Shown: one piece after another, positions 1 through 6,960 of the stretch | How the letters are laid out: each line of letters opens with the position of its first letter | How positions within the stretch are numbered: the stretch's first letter is position 1 | Origin: Thermomicrobiales bacterium | Lineage (GTDB): Bacteria > Chloroflexota > Chloroflexia > Thermomicrobiales > UBA6265 | Reading direction: 5' to 3' | DNA: 11,503 nt | NCBI GenBank assembly: GCA_025928535.1 | Contig: JAICJJ010000033.1 | Location: forward strand, 1 to 11,503 | The notes under the pieces: generated by a model | The model's database searches: none | Told to the model about the DNA's origin: nothing | What the model saw: the letters and a program-made list of their open reading frames with translations, nothing else | Program-made: the position numbers and the translations under genes

Positions 1-422
1 CGCCGCGCGCCGCCATCGATCCCGTCGCCGGCATCGATCCGCCGCGCTCCTCCGTCTTCCGCGCGCCCGCGCCCCAGACCGCTCCAGCGATCCGCCAAAA
101 CGCGCGCGTCGCCCACTTCTCAACGTGCAAGCGATTCCCAATCGCACGGTCCCGCCAGGAACGCTCTTCGTTACGAAGAGCCTCCCTGCCCGGTTTCCTG
201 ACCGCACTCAGGGAATCGACAACCGCCAGTGAAAACCGGCGACCCGCTTAGAATACCAGATCCTCGCGGGCTCCGTCAACCTCCTCCGCAAACCGAACCG
301 TTTGGCGCCTCATTCGGCGCCCGGTCCGTCAGCGTCTCAATCGACGGCCCGCGGATGATACGCTGCCCGCCAGCCCGCGTCAAGGCCGCGCAAAAAGCCG
401 CCAGCGGGTCAAGCCGCCTTGT
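1..422. other. Gene-free left flank
   Basis: I find no frame with a credible protein here. The plus-strand open frame that begins at 229 is the antisense shadow of the PD40 gene. On the minus strand an ATG at 34-32 has a GGAGGAG stretch (complement of 47-53) about 12 nt upstream. It could be the start of a gene leaving the window to the left, but only about 11 codons are visible, so I do not call it. The stretch also holds small hairpins, listed separately. No tRNA-like T-arm motif was seen on either strand. Confidence 0.5.
131..215. other. Cluster of three small hairpins
   Basis: Three inverted repeats follow one another: gcgatt-ccc-aatcgc (131-145), an 8-bp stem with a 3-nt loop (163-170 with 174-181), and an 8-bp stem with one G-T pair (194-201 with 208-215). 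None is followed by a clear T tract on either strand. They could be terminators, a leader RNA for a gene off the left edge, or chance structure in GC-rich DNA. I do not recognise a known riboswitch or small RNA consensus. Confidence 0.3.
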
Positions 423-473
423 CCCGTCGCCAAAGCCCCGACCGGCGATGCGGGTCGGGGCTTTGGCGACGGG
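423..473. terminator. Perfect 21-bp inverted repeat, probable terminator of the PD40 gene
   Basis: The arms 423-443 and 453-473 are exact reverse complements around a 9-nt loop (444-452). The inner part is a GC-rich stem with AAAG on one arm and CTTT on the other, as in bidirectional intrinsic terminators. The perfect pairing continues outwards through a further GC-rich segment. It begins 17 nt past the PD40 stop codon. There is no long T run after it on either strand, so termination is likely but not certain. Confidence 0.65.
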
Positions 474-489
474 CACGCAGCGTTCCCGG

Positions 490-1407
490 CTACCAGTCGG
501 GATCCACATCCTTGGCGGAATTGTCGGTCAGATTGGTTTGATCCGCGCCGCCAGCGGCCATCGCGTAGATTTCCTCGTTGCCGTCGCGATCGCTCAAAAA
601 CGCGATCCCCTTGCCGCTCGGCGACCACGCCGGATAGTAGTCATCCGTCTGATTGTCGGTCAATTGTTGTTGATTGTTGCCGTTCGCCTTCATGGTAAAG
701 ATTTCGAGATCGCCGTCGCGTCCACTCGTGAACGCGATCAACTTGCCATTCGGCGACCAGTCCGGATCGAAATTGCTTCCTTCCTTCGTTCGTTGCACTG
801 CTTTCTTTCCGGAAGCGCTCATCGTGTAAATCTGGACATCCCCGCCGGGATCGTTCCGATCGCTGATGAACGCGATCTTCTTGCCATTCGGAGACCAGGT
901 CGGCAAATCGTCGAGCGTGTCATTTCTCGTCAGATCGCGCTGCTTCCGTCCGTCGGCGTTCATGACGAAGATCTCGAAATCGCCTCCATCACGGTCACTC
1001 GTAAACGCGATCTTCTTGCCGTTCGGCGACCATGCAGGAGCATAGTCGAACGCATCGTTCTGCGTCAGTTGCTGTTGATTGCTTCCATCCGCGTTCATCA
1101 CGTAGATTTCGAAGTCTCCGTCGTACTCACTCGCAAATGCAATCTGTTTTCCGTTCGGAGACAACGTCGGCAGATATTCATCATAGTCATCCTTCGTCAA
1201 TTGCTTGAGATCTCCTCCGGCGCTGTCCATCGAAAAGATCTCGTAGTCGCCCTCGGGATTGTCTGCGGTCGTCCGATTGCTGGTGAACAGGATCACGGCG
1301 CTCCGGCTGGCCTTCGCGGCGTACGCCGGTTGCGCGGCTGCTCCCGCCAGCACAACACCGAGCGCTCCGACGGTCAACAACCCGCCCACTGTCGCCATCG
1401 CTCTCAT
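490..1407 (-). CDS. Secreted TolB-like PD40 beta-propeller protein
   Basis: This is predicted to be an exported six-bladed beta-propeller of the TolB/PD40 type, 305 aa. Residues 1-30 form a signal peptide: MRAM, a hydrophobic stretch GGLLTVGALGVVLAG, then a likely cut after AYA (residue 30). Six repeats of about 41 residues follow. The recurring elements are SPNGKxIAF, SDRDG, the EIY/FxMNADG strand and QQLT, with Asp-rich loops such as DRDGD. The protein stops at DPDW, the first strand of a blade, and the mature N-terminus supplies IAF-like FTSNR, so the two ends can close the ring. The start at 1407 was chosen because GGAGGGAG (complement of 1412-1419) lies 4 nt upstream; longer upstream starts lack this. 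The TolB C-terminal fold is familiar but no TolB N-terminal domain, Pal or Tol genes are present, so a Tol role is not supported. Partner or ligand unknown. Base composition is lower in GC than the neighbours. Confidence 0.88.
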   Translation of the reverse strand: MRAMATVGGLLTVGALGVVLAGAAAQPAYAAKASRSAVILFTSNRTTADNPEGDYEIFSMDSAGGDLKQLTKDDYDEYLPTLSPNGKQIAFASEYDGDFEIYVMNADGSNQQQLTQNDAFDYAPAWSPNGKKIAFTSDRDGGDFEIFVMNADGRKQRDLTRNDTLDDLPTWSPNGKKIAFISDRNDPGGDVQIYTMSASGKKAVQRTKEGSNFDPDWSPNGKLIAFTSGRDGDLEIFTMKANGNNQQQLTDNQTDDYYPAWSPSGKGIAFLSDRDGNEEIYAMAAGGADQTNLTDNSAKDVDPDW

Positions 1408-1576
1408 CGCACTCCCTCCGATCATATCGGCCTGGCGGCCACGCGGACAGCGCCGCACGAGATGCGCACGCGGCCTCGCCAACTCGCCATCGCTCAAGGT
1501 TCATCGCGCCATGCGGACTCGCCGGCTGACTCCTCCCTTCGAACGTCCAGTCCAGCGGCGACCTTCGCCGCCGCAA

Positions 1577-1603
1577 TCAATACATCGACGCGCGATCTAT
1601 CAA
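1577..1603 (-). promoter_or_regulatory. Possible promoter for the PD40 gene
   Basis: On the minus strand TTGATA (complement of 1598-1603, five of six to TTGACA) is followed after 15 nt by TATTGA (complement of 1577-1582), which matches TATAAT only in its first half. The spacing is short and the -10 weak, so this is a tentative call. The predicted leader would be about 160 nt. Confidence 0.2.
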
Positions 1604-1815
1604 CGGGCTGAGCAGCCGGCGCCATCAACCCAAACAACTTACATTTGTGTGCACATCCAAACTGTATCACGCGACGGTGCTGGCTTCAATCCATTCCAGT
1701 CGGTCGGTCGGTTCGCGGCGCTGGCGCCTCCGCGAGCATGCTCAGGGCGAATCGAGTTGCATCCGGGCCGCGACCGAGTTCCGCGCTTCCCATGCGACCG
1801 GCGACGAATCCGACC

Positions 1816-1821
1816 TACAAT
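1816..1821 (+). promoter_or_regulatory. Possible -10 box for the amidotransferase gene
   Basis: TACAAT matches the sigma-70 -10 consensus at five of six positions and lies 44 nt before the start codon. No convincing -35 hexamer is found 16-18 nt upstream, so the promoter is tentative. Confidence 0.3.
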
Positions 1822-1865
1822 CGGGACGGCTATCGGACGTTCGACGCGACAGGAGCGGCAAGCGA

Positions 1866-2624
1866 ATGAAACCGGTCATCGGCGTGACATGCAGCCCGGC
1901 CGAAGACGTCAGGCCCTGGGCGACCTTCCAGAAGCAGACGGTCAGCGACAACTATCTCGACGCGGTCGCTGGCGCCGGCGGCATTCCAATCATGTTGCCG
2001 TCGCGCGTCGACGATGTCGATCGCGTCCTCGATCTCGTCGATGGCCTGCTTCTGACCGGAGGAGCCGATTTCGATCCAGCGTGCTACGGCGACGCCTCGA
2101 CGCACCCGACGACCTACGGCGTCGATCCGCGGCGCGACGCGTTCGAGATCGCGTTGATTCGTGGCGCGATCGAACGCGACATCCCGATCCTCGGCATTTG
2201 CCGCGGCATTCAGGCGCTGAACGTCGCGCTCGGCGGCACGCTCGTCCAGGACATTCCCAGCCAGGATGCGCCGCAATCCTCCATCGCGCACCGCCAGTAC
2301 GAATCCGGGCACGCGCCGCACGAGCCATCGCATCGCGTTGATGTCACCCCGGAGGGCGTCGCCGCCGATGTGTTCGCCATGCCGAGCCTTGCGGTGAACT
2401 CGTTTCACCATCAGGCGATCGCCGCGTTGGCGCCGGCTTTGCGCTCGGTCGCGACATCGCCCGACGGCTTCATTGAAGCGGTCTGCCATGCCGGCCCCTG
2501 CTGGGTGATCGGCGTCCAATGGCACCCCGAAATGATGTTCGCGCATCACTCCGAGCACCTTCGACCGTTCCAGGCGCTAGTCGAAGCAGCGGCCACTCGC
2601 CGCCTGACCCTCGCCCCCGCCTGA
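1866..2624 (+). CDS. Gamma-glutamyl-gamma-aminobutyrate hydrolase family protein (PuuD-like, peptidase C26)
   Basis: This is a class I glutamine amidotransferase-like cytoplasmic hydrolase, 252 aa, a full-length size for the family. PuuD itself releases GABA from gamma-glutamyl-GABA in putrescine breakdown. Visible motifs are KPVIGVTC at the N-terminus, LLLTGGADFDP (61-71), the nucleophile elbow GICRGIQ with Cys112, VNSFHHQ (178-183) and VQWHPE with His220 and Glu222, giving an intact Cys-His-Glu triad. The start at 1866 was chosen because the IGV strand that begins the family is two residues in, and AGGAG (1851-1855) lies 10 nt upstream; an in-frame ATG at 1647 would add 73 residues unlike the family. 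It stands alone, with no putrescine genes (puuA, puuB, puuC) nearby, so the true substrate could be another gamma-glutamyl amine. It converges on lon across a strong terminator. Confidence 0.92.
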   Translation: MKPVIGVTCSPAEDVRPWATFQKQTVSDNYLDAVAGAGGIPIMLPSRVDDVDRVLDLVDGLLLTGGADFDPACYGDASTHPTTYGVDPRRDAFEIALIRGAIERDIPILGICRGIQALNVALGGTLVQDIPSQDAPQSSIAHRQYESGHAPHEPSHRVDVTPEGVAADVFAMPSLAVNSFHHQAIAALAPALRSVATSPDGFIEAVCHAGPCWVIGVQWHPEMMFAHHSEHLRPFQALVEAAATRRLTLAPA

Positions 2625-2660
2625 TTCGTCGCGATTTCACGATCCGAGCAGCGCAGATGC

Positions 2661-2691
2661 GAAGAGCCCGGCCAATTCGGCCGGGCTCTTC
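2661..2691. terminator. Bidirectional terminator between the amidotransferase and lon genes
   Basis: A perfect 13-bp inverted repeat, gaagagcccggcc (2661-2673) and its complement (2679-2691), encloses the 5-nt loop aattc. It lies 36 nt past the amidotransferase stop and 34 nt past the lon stop, between convergent genes. The arms end in GAAGAG/CTCTTC rather than a long T run. Position and symmetry make a shared terminator the simplest reading. Confidence 0.75.
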
Positions 2692-2725
2692 GTCAAGATC
2701 GTCTGAATGACCGTCGAATCGATCG

Positions 2726-5323
2726 CTACCGCGCCGCGGCCACCGGCTGGCCCGCCGCCCGGGCGCCGTCGTCGACGACCGCCGAAGCCGTCGCCCGCGG
2801 CTTGAGATGAAAGCCTTTCGGCATCGCCGCCTGCAGCACGTCGTCCATCGTGTCGGCCAGGACGAACGTCATCTCGTCGCGCAGTTCTTTCGGCAATTCG
2901 TCGAGATCGGCTTCGTTCCGCCGCGGCAAGACGAAGGTCTCGATCCCGGCGCGCCGCGCCGCCAGCGCTTTCATCTTGATGCCGCCGACCGGCAGCACCT
3001 GCCCGCGCAACGTGATTTCGCCGGTCATCGCCACTTCGTCGCGCACCGGCACGCCGGTCAGCAACGACACGAGCGAGGTCGTCATCGCCGTCCCTGCAGA
3101 AGGACCGTCTTTCGGGATGGCCCCAGCCGGAACGTGGATGTGAATCTCCGAGTCCCGATAGAAATCGGGGTCGATATTCAGATCCCGCGCCCGCGACCGG
3201 ACGTACGACAGCGCCGCCGTCGCCGACTCCCGCATCACGTCGCCGAGTTGGCCCGTCACGGTCAACGATCCCTTGCCCGGCATCCGCGTCGCCTCGACGA
3301 ACATGATGTCGCCGCCGACCCCGCTGACGCCGACGCCGATCGCGACGCCCGGCTGCTCGGTTCGCGCCGCCCGCTCTTCATAAAAGAAGCGCGGCCGGCC
3401 AAGATACTCGCGCACTTCGTCCCGTCCGACCGGATTCGGCGCCTCGCGTCCTTCGGCGACGCGCGTCGCAATCTTCCGGCACACCGTCGCGATCTCGCGC
3501 TCCAGATTCCGGACGCCCGCTTCCCGCGTGTAGTGCTGGATGATCGCCAGCAATCCCTCGTCCGTGAACGACCAGGTTTCCGCCGGCAGCCCGTGCGCCT
3601 TGAGTTGCTTCGGCACGAGATAGCGTTGCGCGATGTGCAACTTGTCCTCATCCGTGTAGCCGCTCAGTTCGAGGATTTCCATCCGGTCGCGCAGCGGCCC
3701 CGGGATCGTGTCGAGCACGTTCGCGGTTGCGATGAACATCACCTTCGACAAGTCAAACGCCACATCCAGGTAGTGATCGCGGAACGTGCTGTTCTGCTCC
3801 GGATCGAGCACTTCGAGCAGCGCCGACGACGGATCGCCCCGCCAGTCATTGCCGAGTTTGTCGACCTCGTCGAGGACGAAGACCGGATCGTTCGTGCCCG
3901 CCCGGCGAATCGCCTGGATGATGCGCCCCGGCATCGCGCCGACATAGGTCCGTCGGTGGCCGCGAATTTCGGCTTCGTCGCGGACGCCGCCGAGCGACAT
4001 CCGGGTCAACTCCCGGCCGAGGGCGCGAGCGATCGATTGCGCCAGCGAGGTCTTGCCGACACCAGGCGGGCCGACGAAGCAGAGAATTGGCTCGCGGTTG
4101 ATTTGCTCGTCGCCATTCTCCGCCTGCGCCGCCAATTCCCGCTTCAGTTTCCGGACCGCCAGGTATTCGAGAATCCGGTCCTTGATCTTTTCGAGATCGT
4201 AGTGATCGTCGTCCAGAATCTGCCGTGCGAGCGGAATGTCGATTTCCCGCTCGGTGCTGACGTTCCATGGCAACGAGGTCAGCCAATCGAGATACGTCTT
4301 GATGACCCCGTATTCCGCCGCGGCCGGCGGCAATTTGCTCAGCCGGTCGAGCTCGCGCCGCGCTTCTTTCGCCGCTTCCTCCGGCATTTCAGATTCTTCG
4401 ATCTTCTGTCGGAGCTCGGTGACTTCGGCTTCGGTTTCGTTGGTTTCGCCGAGCTCTTTCTGGATCGCCTTGAGTTGCTCCCGCAGGTAGTACTCCCGCT
4501 GGTTCTTGCTCAGTTCTTCCTGAACGTCGCTCTGGATCTTCTTGCCGAGTTCGAGGACGTCCAACTCCTTCGTGATGAAGGTGTTGAGCATCGTCAACTT
4601 CTCGCGCACGGAATCCAGTTCGAGCAGGCGCTGCCGCTCTTCGGGGTCCATCCTGAGGTTCGTCGCGACCAGATAGACCAGATGACGCGGATCGTCGACA
4701 TTGAGCGCCGCGGTGACCAGTTCGTCTGGAAGGTGCGCCACCAGCGACACGAGACGCTGGAAGAGATCGAGCGTGTTGCGCGTCAGCGCCTGCACCTCGA
4801 CCGAGTCTTCGATCACCTCCGGCGCCCGTTGCACCCGCGCGGTCAGATACGGCTCTTCCGCGATCCATTCCAGGATGCGCATCCGCTCGACGCCTTGAAC
4901 CGCCAGACGCACGCTGCCGTCGGGCACCCGCATCATCTGGTGGATCGTGGCGATCGTGCCGACCTGATAGACATCGCCCGGCCCGGCGCCTTCCTGTTCG
5001 GCGTCTTTTTGCATGACGAGGGCAACCATCCGGTCGCCCGCCATCACATGATCGATCAAGCGGAGACTTCGCGGCTGCGCCGCGGCGAGCGGCACCACCG
5101 TCAGCGGAAAGACGACCGTTCCACGGAGCGGCAGCACCGGCAGCGTCAGGATCTCCGGCGCGTCGTCTTCAGTCGCGTCGGTCACCGCGTTGTCCGCCGC
5201 TTCGAAGCGCTCCGGCAATTCGATGATCTCGGGCTGCTCGATCGCCGCCGCCTGATCGCCGGCCGTCGCTTCGGGCCCGACGTCCGTTCGGTCCATCGTC
5301 TCGTCGTTGGTTTGATTGCTCAT
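2726..5323 (-). CDS. lon: ATP-dependent protease La (Lon)
   Basis: This is bacterial LonA, 865 aa, the cytoplasmic ATP-driven serine protease that degrades misfolded and selected regulatory proteins. An acidic N-terminal extension (residues 1-57, 17 Asp/Glu) precedes the LON substrate-binding domain (about 58-250) and a helical linker (about 250-360). The AAA+ module follows: Walker A GPPGVGKT (418-425), Walker B VFVLDEVDK (481-489), sensor-1 region TAN (533-535) and GVRNLER (603-609). The protease domain (about 650-835) carries Ser742 in KDGPSAG and Lys785 in GGIKMK, a 43-residue spacing equal to that of the E. coli Ser679/Lys722 dyad. A 30-residue Ala-rich tail ends the protein. The start is the ATG at 5323, with AAGG 7 nt upstream and hsp20 ending 19 nt before; the frame continues upstream but overlaps hsp20. 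Two oddities: GVGVSG replaces the usual GLA(W/Y)T segment, and Met784 replaces the usual Glu beside the catalytic Lys. Confidence 0.97.
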   Translation of the reverse strand: MSNQTNDETMDRTDVGPEATAGDQAAAIEQPEIIELPERFEAADNAVTDATEDDAPEILTLPVLPLRGTVVFPLTVVPLAAAQPRSLRLIDHVMAGDRMVALVMQKDAEQEGAGPGDVYQVGTIATIHQMMRVPDGSVRLAVQGVERMRILEWIAEEPYLTARVQRAPEVIEDSVEVQALTRNTLDLFQRLVSLVAHLPDELVTAALNVDDPRHLVYLVATNLRMDPEERQRLLELDSVREKLTMLNTFITKELDVLELGKKIQSDVQEELSKNQREYYLREQLKAIQKELGETNETEAEVTELRQKIEESEMPEEAAKEARRELDRLSKLPPAAAEYGVIKTYLDWLTSLPWNVSTEREIDIPLARQILDDDHYDLEKIKDRILEYLAVRKLKRELAAQAENGDEQINREPILCFVGPPGVGKTSLAQSIARALGRELTRMSLGGVRDEAEIRGHRRTYVGAMPGRIIQAIRRAGTNDPVFVLDEVDKLGNDWRGDPSSALLEVLDPEQNSTFRDHYLDVAFDLSKVMFIATANVLDTIPGPLRDRMEILELSGYTDEDKLHIAQRYLVPKQLKAHGLPAETWSFTDEGLLAIIQHYTREAGVRNLEREIATVCRKIATRVAEGREAPNPVGRDEVREYLGRPRFFYEERAARTEQPGVAIGVGVSGVGGDIMFVEATRMPGKGSLTVTGQLGDVMRESATAALSYVRSRARDLNIDPDFYRDSEIHIHVPAGAIPKDGPSAGTAMTTSLVSLLTGVPVRDEVAMTGEITLRGQVLPVGGIKMKALAARRAGIETFVLPRRNEADLDELPKELRDEMTFVLADTMDDVLQAAMPKGFHLKPRATASAVVDDGARAAGQPVAAAR

Positions 5324-5342
5324 TGGTTTACCTTGCTCCCCA

Positions 5343-5798
5343 CTATCGTCTGCCGTCGCTTGCCGTCTGCAGGCCGATGATGGTCCTGGCAGTCGCTCGC
5401 GGCAGCACGATCCGGAGAAATCCATCGCGATATTCGGCATCGGCCCGGTCGGCGTCGACCGCGAACGGAACGTAGATTTCGGCGCCAAAAGCGCCATATG
5501 GAATCCGGGCTTCGTGATAGGAACGCGGTTCGGATTGTCGCGGATCAGGCCGTTCCCCGCGGATGCTCAACAAATCGCCGTCGATGACGACTTCGAGTTG
5601 GCCTTCGTCCATGCCCGCGATCTCGGCCCGGACCACCAGCGCGTCCGCCGTTTCGAACACCTCGATCGGCGGCCGCCAGCGGCTGCCGCCTCCGCGCGCC
5701 ACGGCGCGACCGGGCGCCAGCAGCGTCCGGAACACCGCTTCCATTTCCTGCTGGACTCGTTCCGGATCTCTCGGGCGACTGCGCCGCACGACGATCAT
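5343..5798 (-). CDS. hsp20: Small heat-shock protein, Hsp20/alpha-crystallin family
   Basis: This 151-aa protein is predicted to be an ATP-independent holdase that binds unfolding proteins. A short Arg-rich N-terminal arm (1-40) precedes the alpha-crystallin domain (about 42-134): W41-RPPIEVFET, the AEIAGM turn (58-63), DGDLLSIRGER (73-83), the YGAF strand (101-104) and the DGFLRIVLP end (125-133). The tail contains I141-G-L143, a plausible I-x-I/L motif for docking between subunits. The start at 5798 follows AGGAG (complement of 5804-5808) by 5 nt; an upstream in-frame ATG at 5837 lacks such a site. Its stop lies 19 nt before lon, so the two are almost certainly one operon, pairing a holdase with the protease that removes its clients. 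The nearly invariant Arg of the YGxFxR strand seems replaced by Ala106, which is unusual for the family. Confidence 0.92.
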   Translation of the reverse strand: MIVVRRSRPRDPERVQQEMEAVFRTLLAPGRAVARGGGSRWRPPIEVFETADALVVRAEIAGMDEGQLEVVIDGDLLSIRGERPDPRQSEPRSYHEARIPYGAFGAEIYVPFAVDADRADAEYRDGFLRIVLPRATARTIIGLQTASDGRR

Positions 5799-5913
5799 GC
5801 TTGCTCCTCTCGCAAATTCGACCTTCGGTCTTGTCATCGCCGCGCCGCGTTGGCCGTCCGTTTCCCGCCTGGCGACCGCGGTTCCGCGGCGACGATCGCC
5901 GATGATCGCTGAG

Positions 5914-5919
5914 ATTATA
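5914..5919 (-). promoter_or_regulatory. Consensus -10 box upstream of hsp20-lon
   Basis: The minus strand reads a perfect TATAAT here, about 115 nt before the hsp20 start. The hexamer 17 nt upstream, TAGCAA, matches TTGACA at only three positions. A small inverted repeat, CGATC with GATCG (5893-5908), falls at the expected transcription start. I found no CIRCE (TTAGCACTC-N9-GAGTGCTAA) element, so HrcA control is not supported by the sequence. Confidence 0.5.
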
Positions 5920-5997
5920 CACGCAATGGCGGTAACTTGCTACGCTCCGTGTAAAGTTTCCAAATGGAACTATTGGACCTGCGGCGACCGCCGGCGT

Positions 5998-6960
5998 TCA
6001 GCGCGGATAGAACAACGCGACGCAAACGACTCCCCAGAGCAGGATCGCCGTCGCTAGCGGCCGGTCACGCAGGAGCAATGCCTCAGGCGAGCCGCCTTCG
6101 TTTCGGGCGTGGATCAGGAAGAGATAGCGGAAGATGGCGTAGAGCACGAACGGGATCGTCAGCAGCATCCGATGATCGCCCGGCGCGTTCGGCGCATCGA
6201 AGGTGTAGACCGCATACGCGATCACCGTCGCGGCGGCGACGATGGCGACAAATTGATCGAGCATCGGCAGCGTGTAGTCGTCCAGATTGCGCCGGTGCGC
6301 GGCCGCATTGCCAAGCGTCGCCAATTCGTGCCGCCGCTTGCCGAACCCAAGCAGCAACGCCAGCAGCATCGTACAGACCAGCAACCAGGGCGAAATCGTG
6401 ACGTCGATCGCGAGGGCGCCGCTGGCCGCGCGCAAGACGAAGCCGATCGCGATCACCAGCACATCGACGATCGCCACCTGTTTCAATCCCCACGAATACG
6501 CGGTCATCAAGGCGACATACGCGGCGCAGACGGCAAAAAAAGCGGCGCCGAGCGCCGCCGCGCCGAGTGCCGCGACGAGCAGGAGTCCGCCAGCCGAGGC
6601 GAGCGCCAGGCCCGGCGACAACAAACCGGCCGCCACCGGACGTTGCCGTTTGATCGGGTGCAGCCGGTCGCGTTCGGCGTCGCGGACATCGTTGACCAGA
6701 TACATGGCGCTGCTGAGCAGGCAAAAGATCGCCGCCGCCAGGACCGTCCGGACGATCGAAATCGGGTCGGCCAGGCGATGACCAAAGACGAGCGCGGCGA
6801 ACACCACGCCATTCTTGAGCCAATGGGTCGGGCGCATCGCCCGGATCAGGATCGCGAGTTTGTTTGTTCCCGCGGGCAACTGATCGAGCGCGGTCGCTCG
6901 CTCGGCGCGCGCGTCTTGATTCCGTTCGGGATCCCGTTCAACTCGACGGCTTGAGCGCAT
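5998..6960 (-). CDS. UbiA-family prenyltransferase, decaprenyl-phosphate phosphoribosyltransferase-like
   Basis: This polytopic membrane protein of 320 aa belongs to the UbiA superfamily. The closest match by motif is DPPR synthase (Rv3806c type), which moves 5-phosphoribose from PRPP onto polyprenyl phosphate, the first step to a lipid-linked arabinose donor. Seen directly are RPTHWLKN (43-50), the first Asp-rich motif N90-DVRDAERD98, HPIKRQRPVAAG (101-112), YSWGLK (155-160) followed by Asp166, GFVLRAASGA (173-182) and GKRRHEL (207-213). About eight to nine hydrophobic segments lie between 50 and 318. The ATG at 6960 lies inside the end of the hydrolase gene (23-nt overlap), which suggests translational coupling. 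No strong ribosome site is visible, and a shorter start at Met42 (6837) is possible, because the first 40 residues are charged and unlike the family. Quinone or heme prenyltransferases are alternatives, but the KRxRP and GKRxxE motifs favour the DPPR group. Confidence 0.85.
   Translation of the reverse strand: MRSSRRVERDPERNQDARAERATALDQLPAGTNKLAILIRAMRPTHWLKNGVVFAALVFGHRLADPISIVRTVLAAAIFCLLSSAMYLVNDVRDAERDRLHPIKRQRPVAAGLLSPGLALASAGGLLLVAALGAAALGAAFFAVCAAYVALMTAYSWGLKQVAIVDVLVIAIGFVLRAASGALAIDVTISPWLLVCTMLLALLLGFGKRRHELATLGNAAAHRRNLDDYTLPMLDQFVAIVAAATVIAYAVYTFDAPNAPGDHRMLLTIPFVLYAIFRYLFLIHARNEGGSPEALLLRDRPLATAILLWGVVCVALFYPR

Larger units (their letters stand above)
1408..1865. other. Divergent intergenic region between PD40 and amidotransferase genes
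   Basis: This stretch of about 460 bases separates two divergently transcribed genes. The upstream open frames that extend into it (for example from 1647 on the plus strand) lack family-like sequence and a ribosome site, so I treat it as noncoding. The part around 1635-1670 is AT-richer than its surroundings and contains the palindrome TGTGCACA at 1648-1655, a possible regulator site with no further support. Confidence 0.5.

Noticed and set aside
423..473. Insertion-sequence terminal repeats
   Set aside because: The two arms are separated by only 9 nt and no transposase gene is nearby.
490..1407. TolB of the Tol-Pal system
   Set aside because: Only the propeller is present, the TolB N-terminal domain is missing and no tol or pal gene is adjacent.
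229..1611. 460-residue plus-strand frame opposite the PD40 gene
   Set aside because: Its internal repeats (such as RRPxRxIVERxIxRQ) are the antisense image of the PD40 blades; it has no ribosome site or family match.
1647..1865. In-frame upstream extension of the amidotransferase from an ATG at 1647
   Set aside because: The added 73 residues are unlike the family, whose proteins begin at the IGV strand, and AGGAG is correctly placed only for 1866.
2807..5380. 857-residue open frame on the plus strand opposite lon
   Set aside because: It is the antisense of a full Lon gene with all motifs, and its own translation is Arg/His/Asp-rich with no recognisable domain. Long antisense frames are expected in GC-rich codon usage.
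5324..5497. N-terminal extension of Lon from an ATG at 5497
   Set aside because: It would lie inside hsp20 in another frame, and the shorter start has its own ribosome site.
5799..5997. CIRCE operator upstream of hsp20
   Set aside because: No TTAGCACTC-N9-GAGTGCTAA arrangement or near match is present; only the fragment TAGCA occurs, unpaired.
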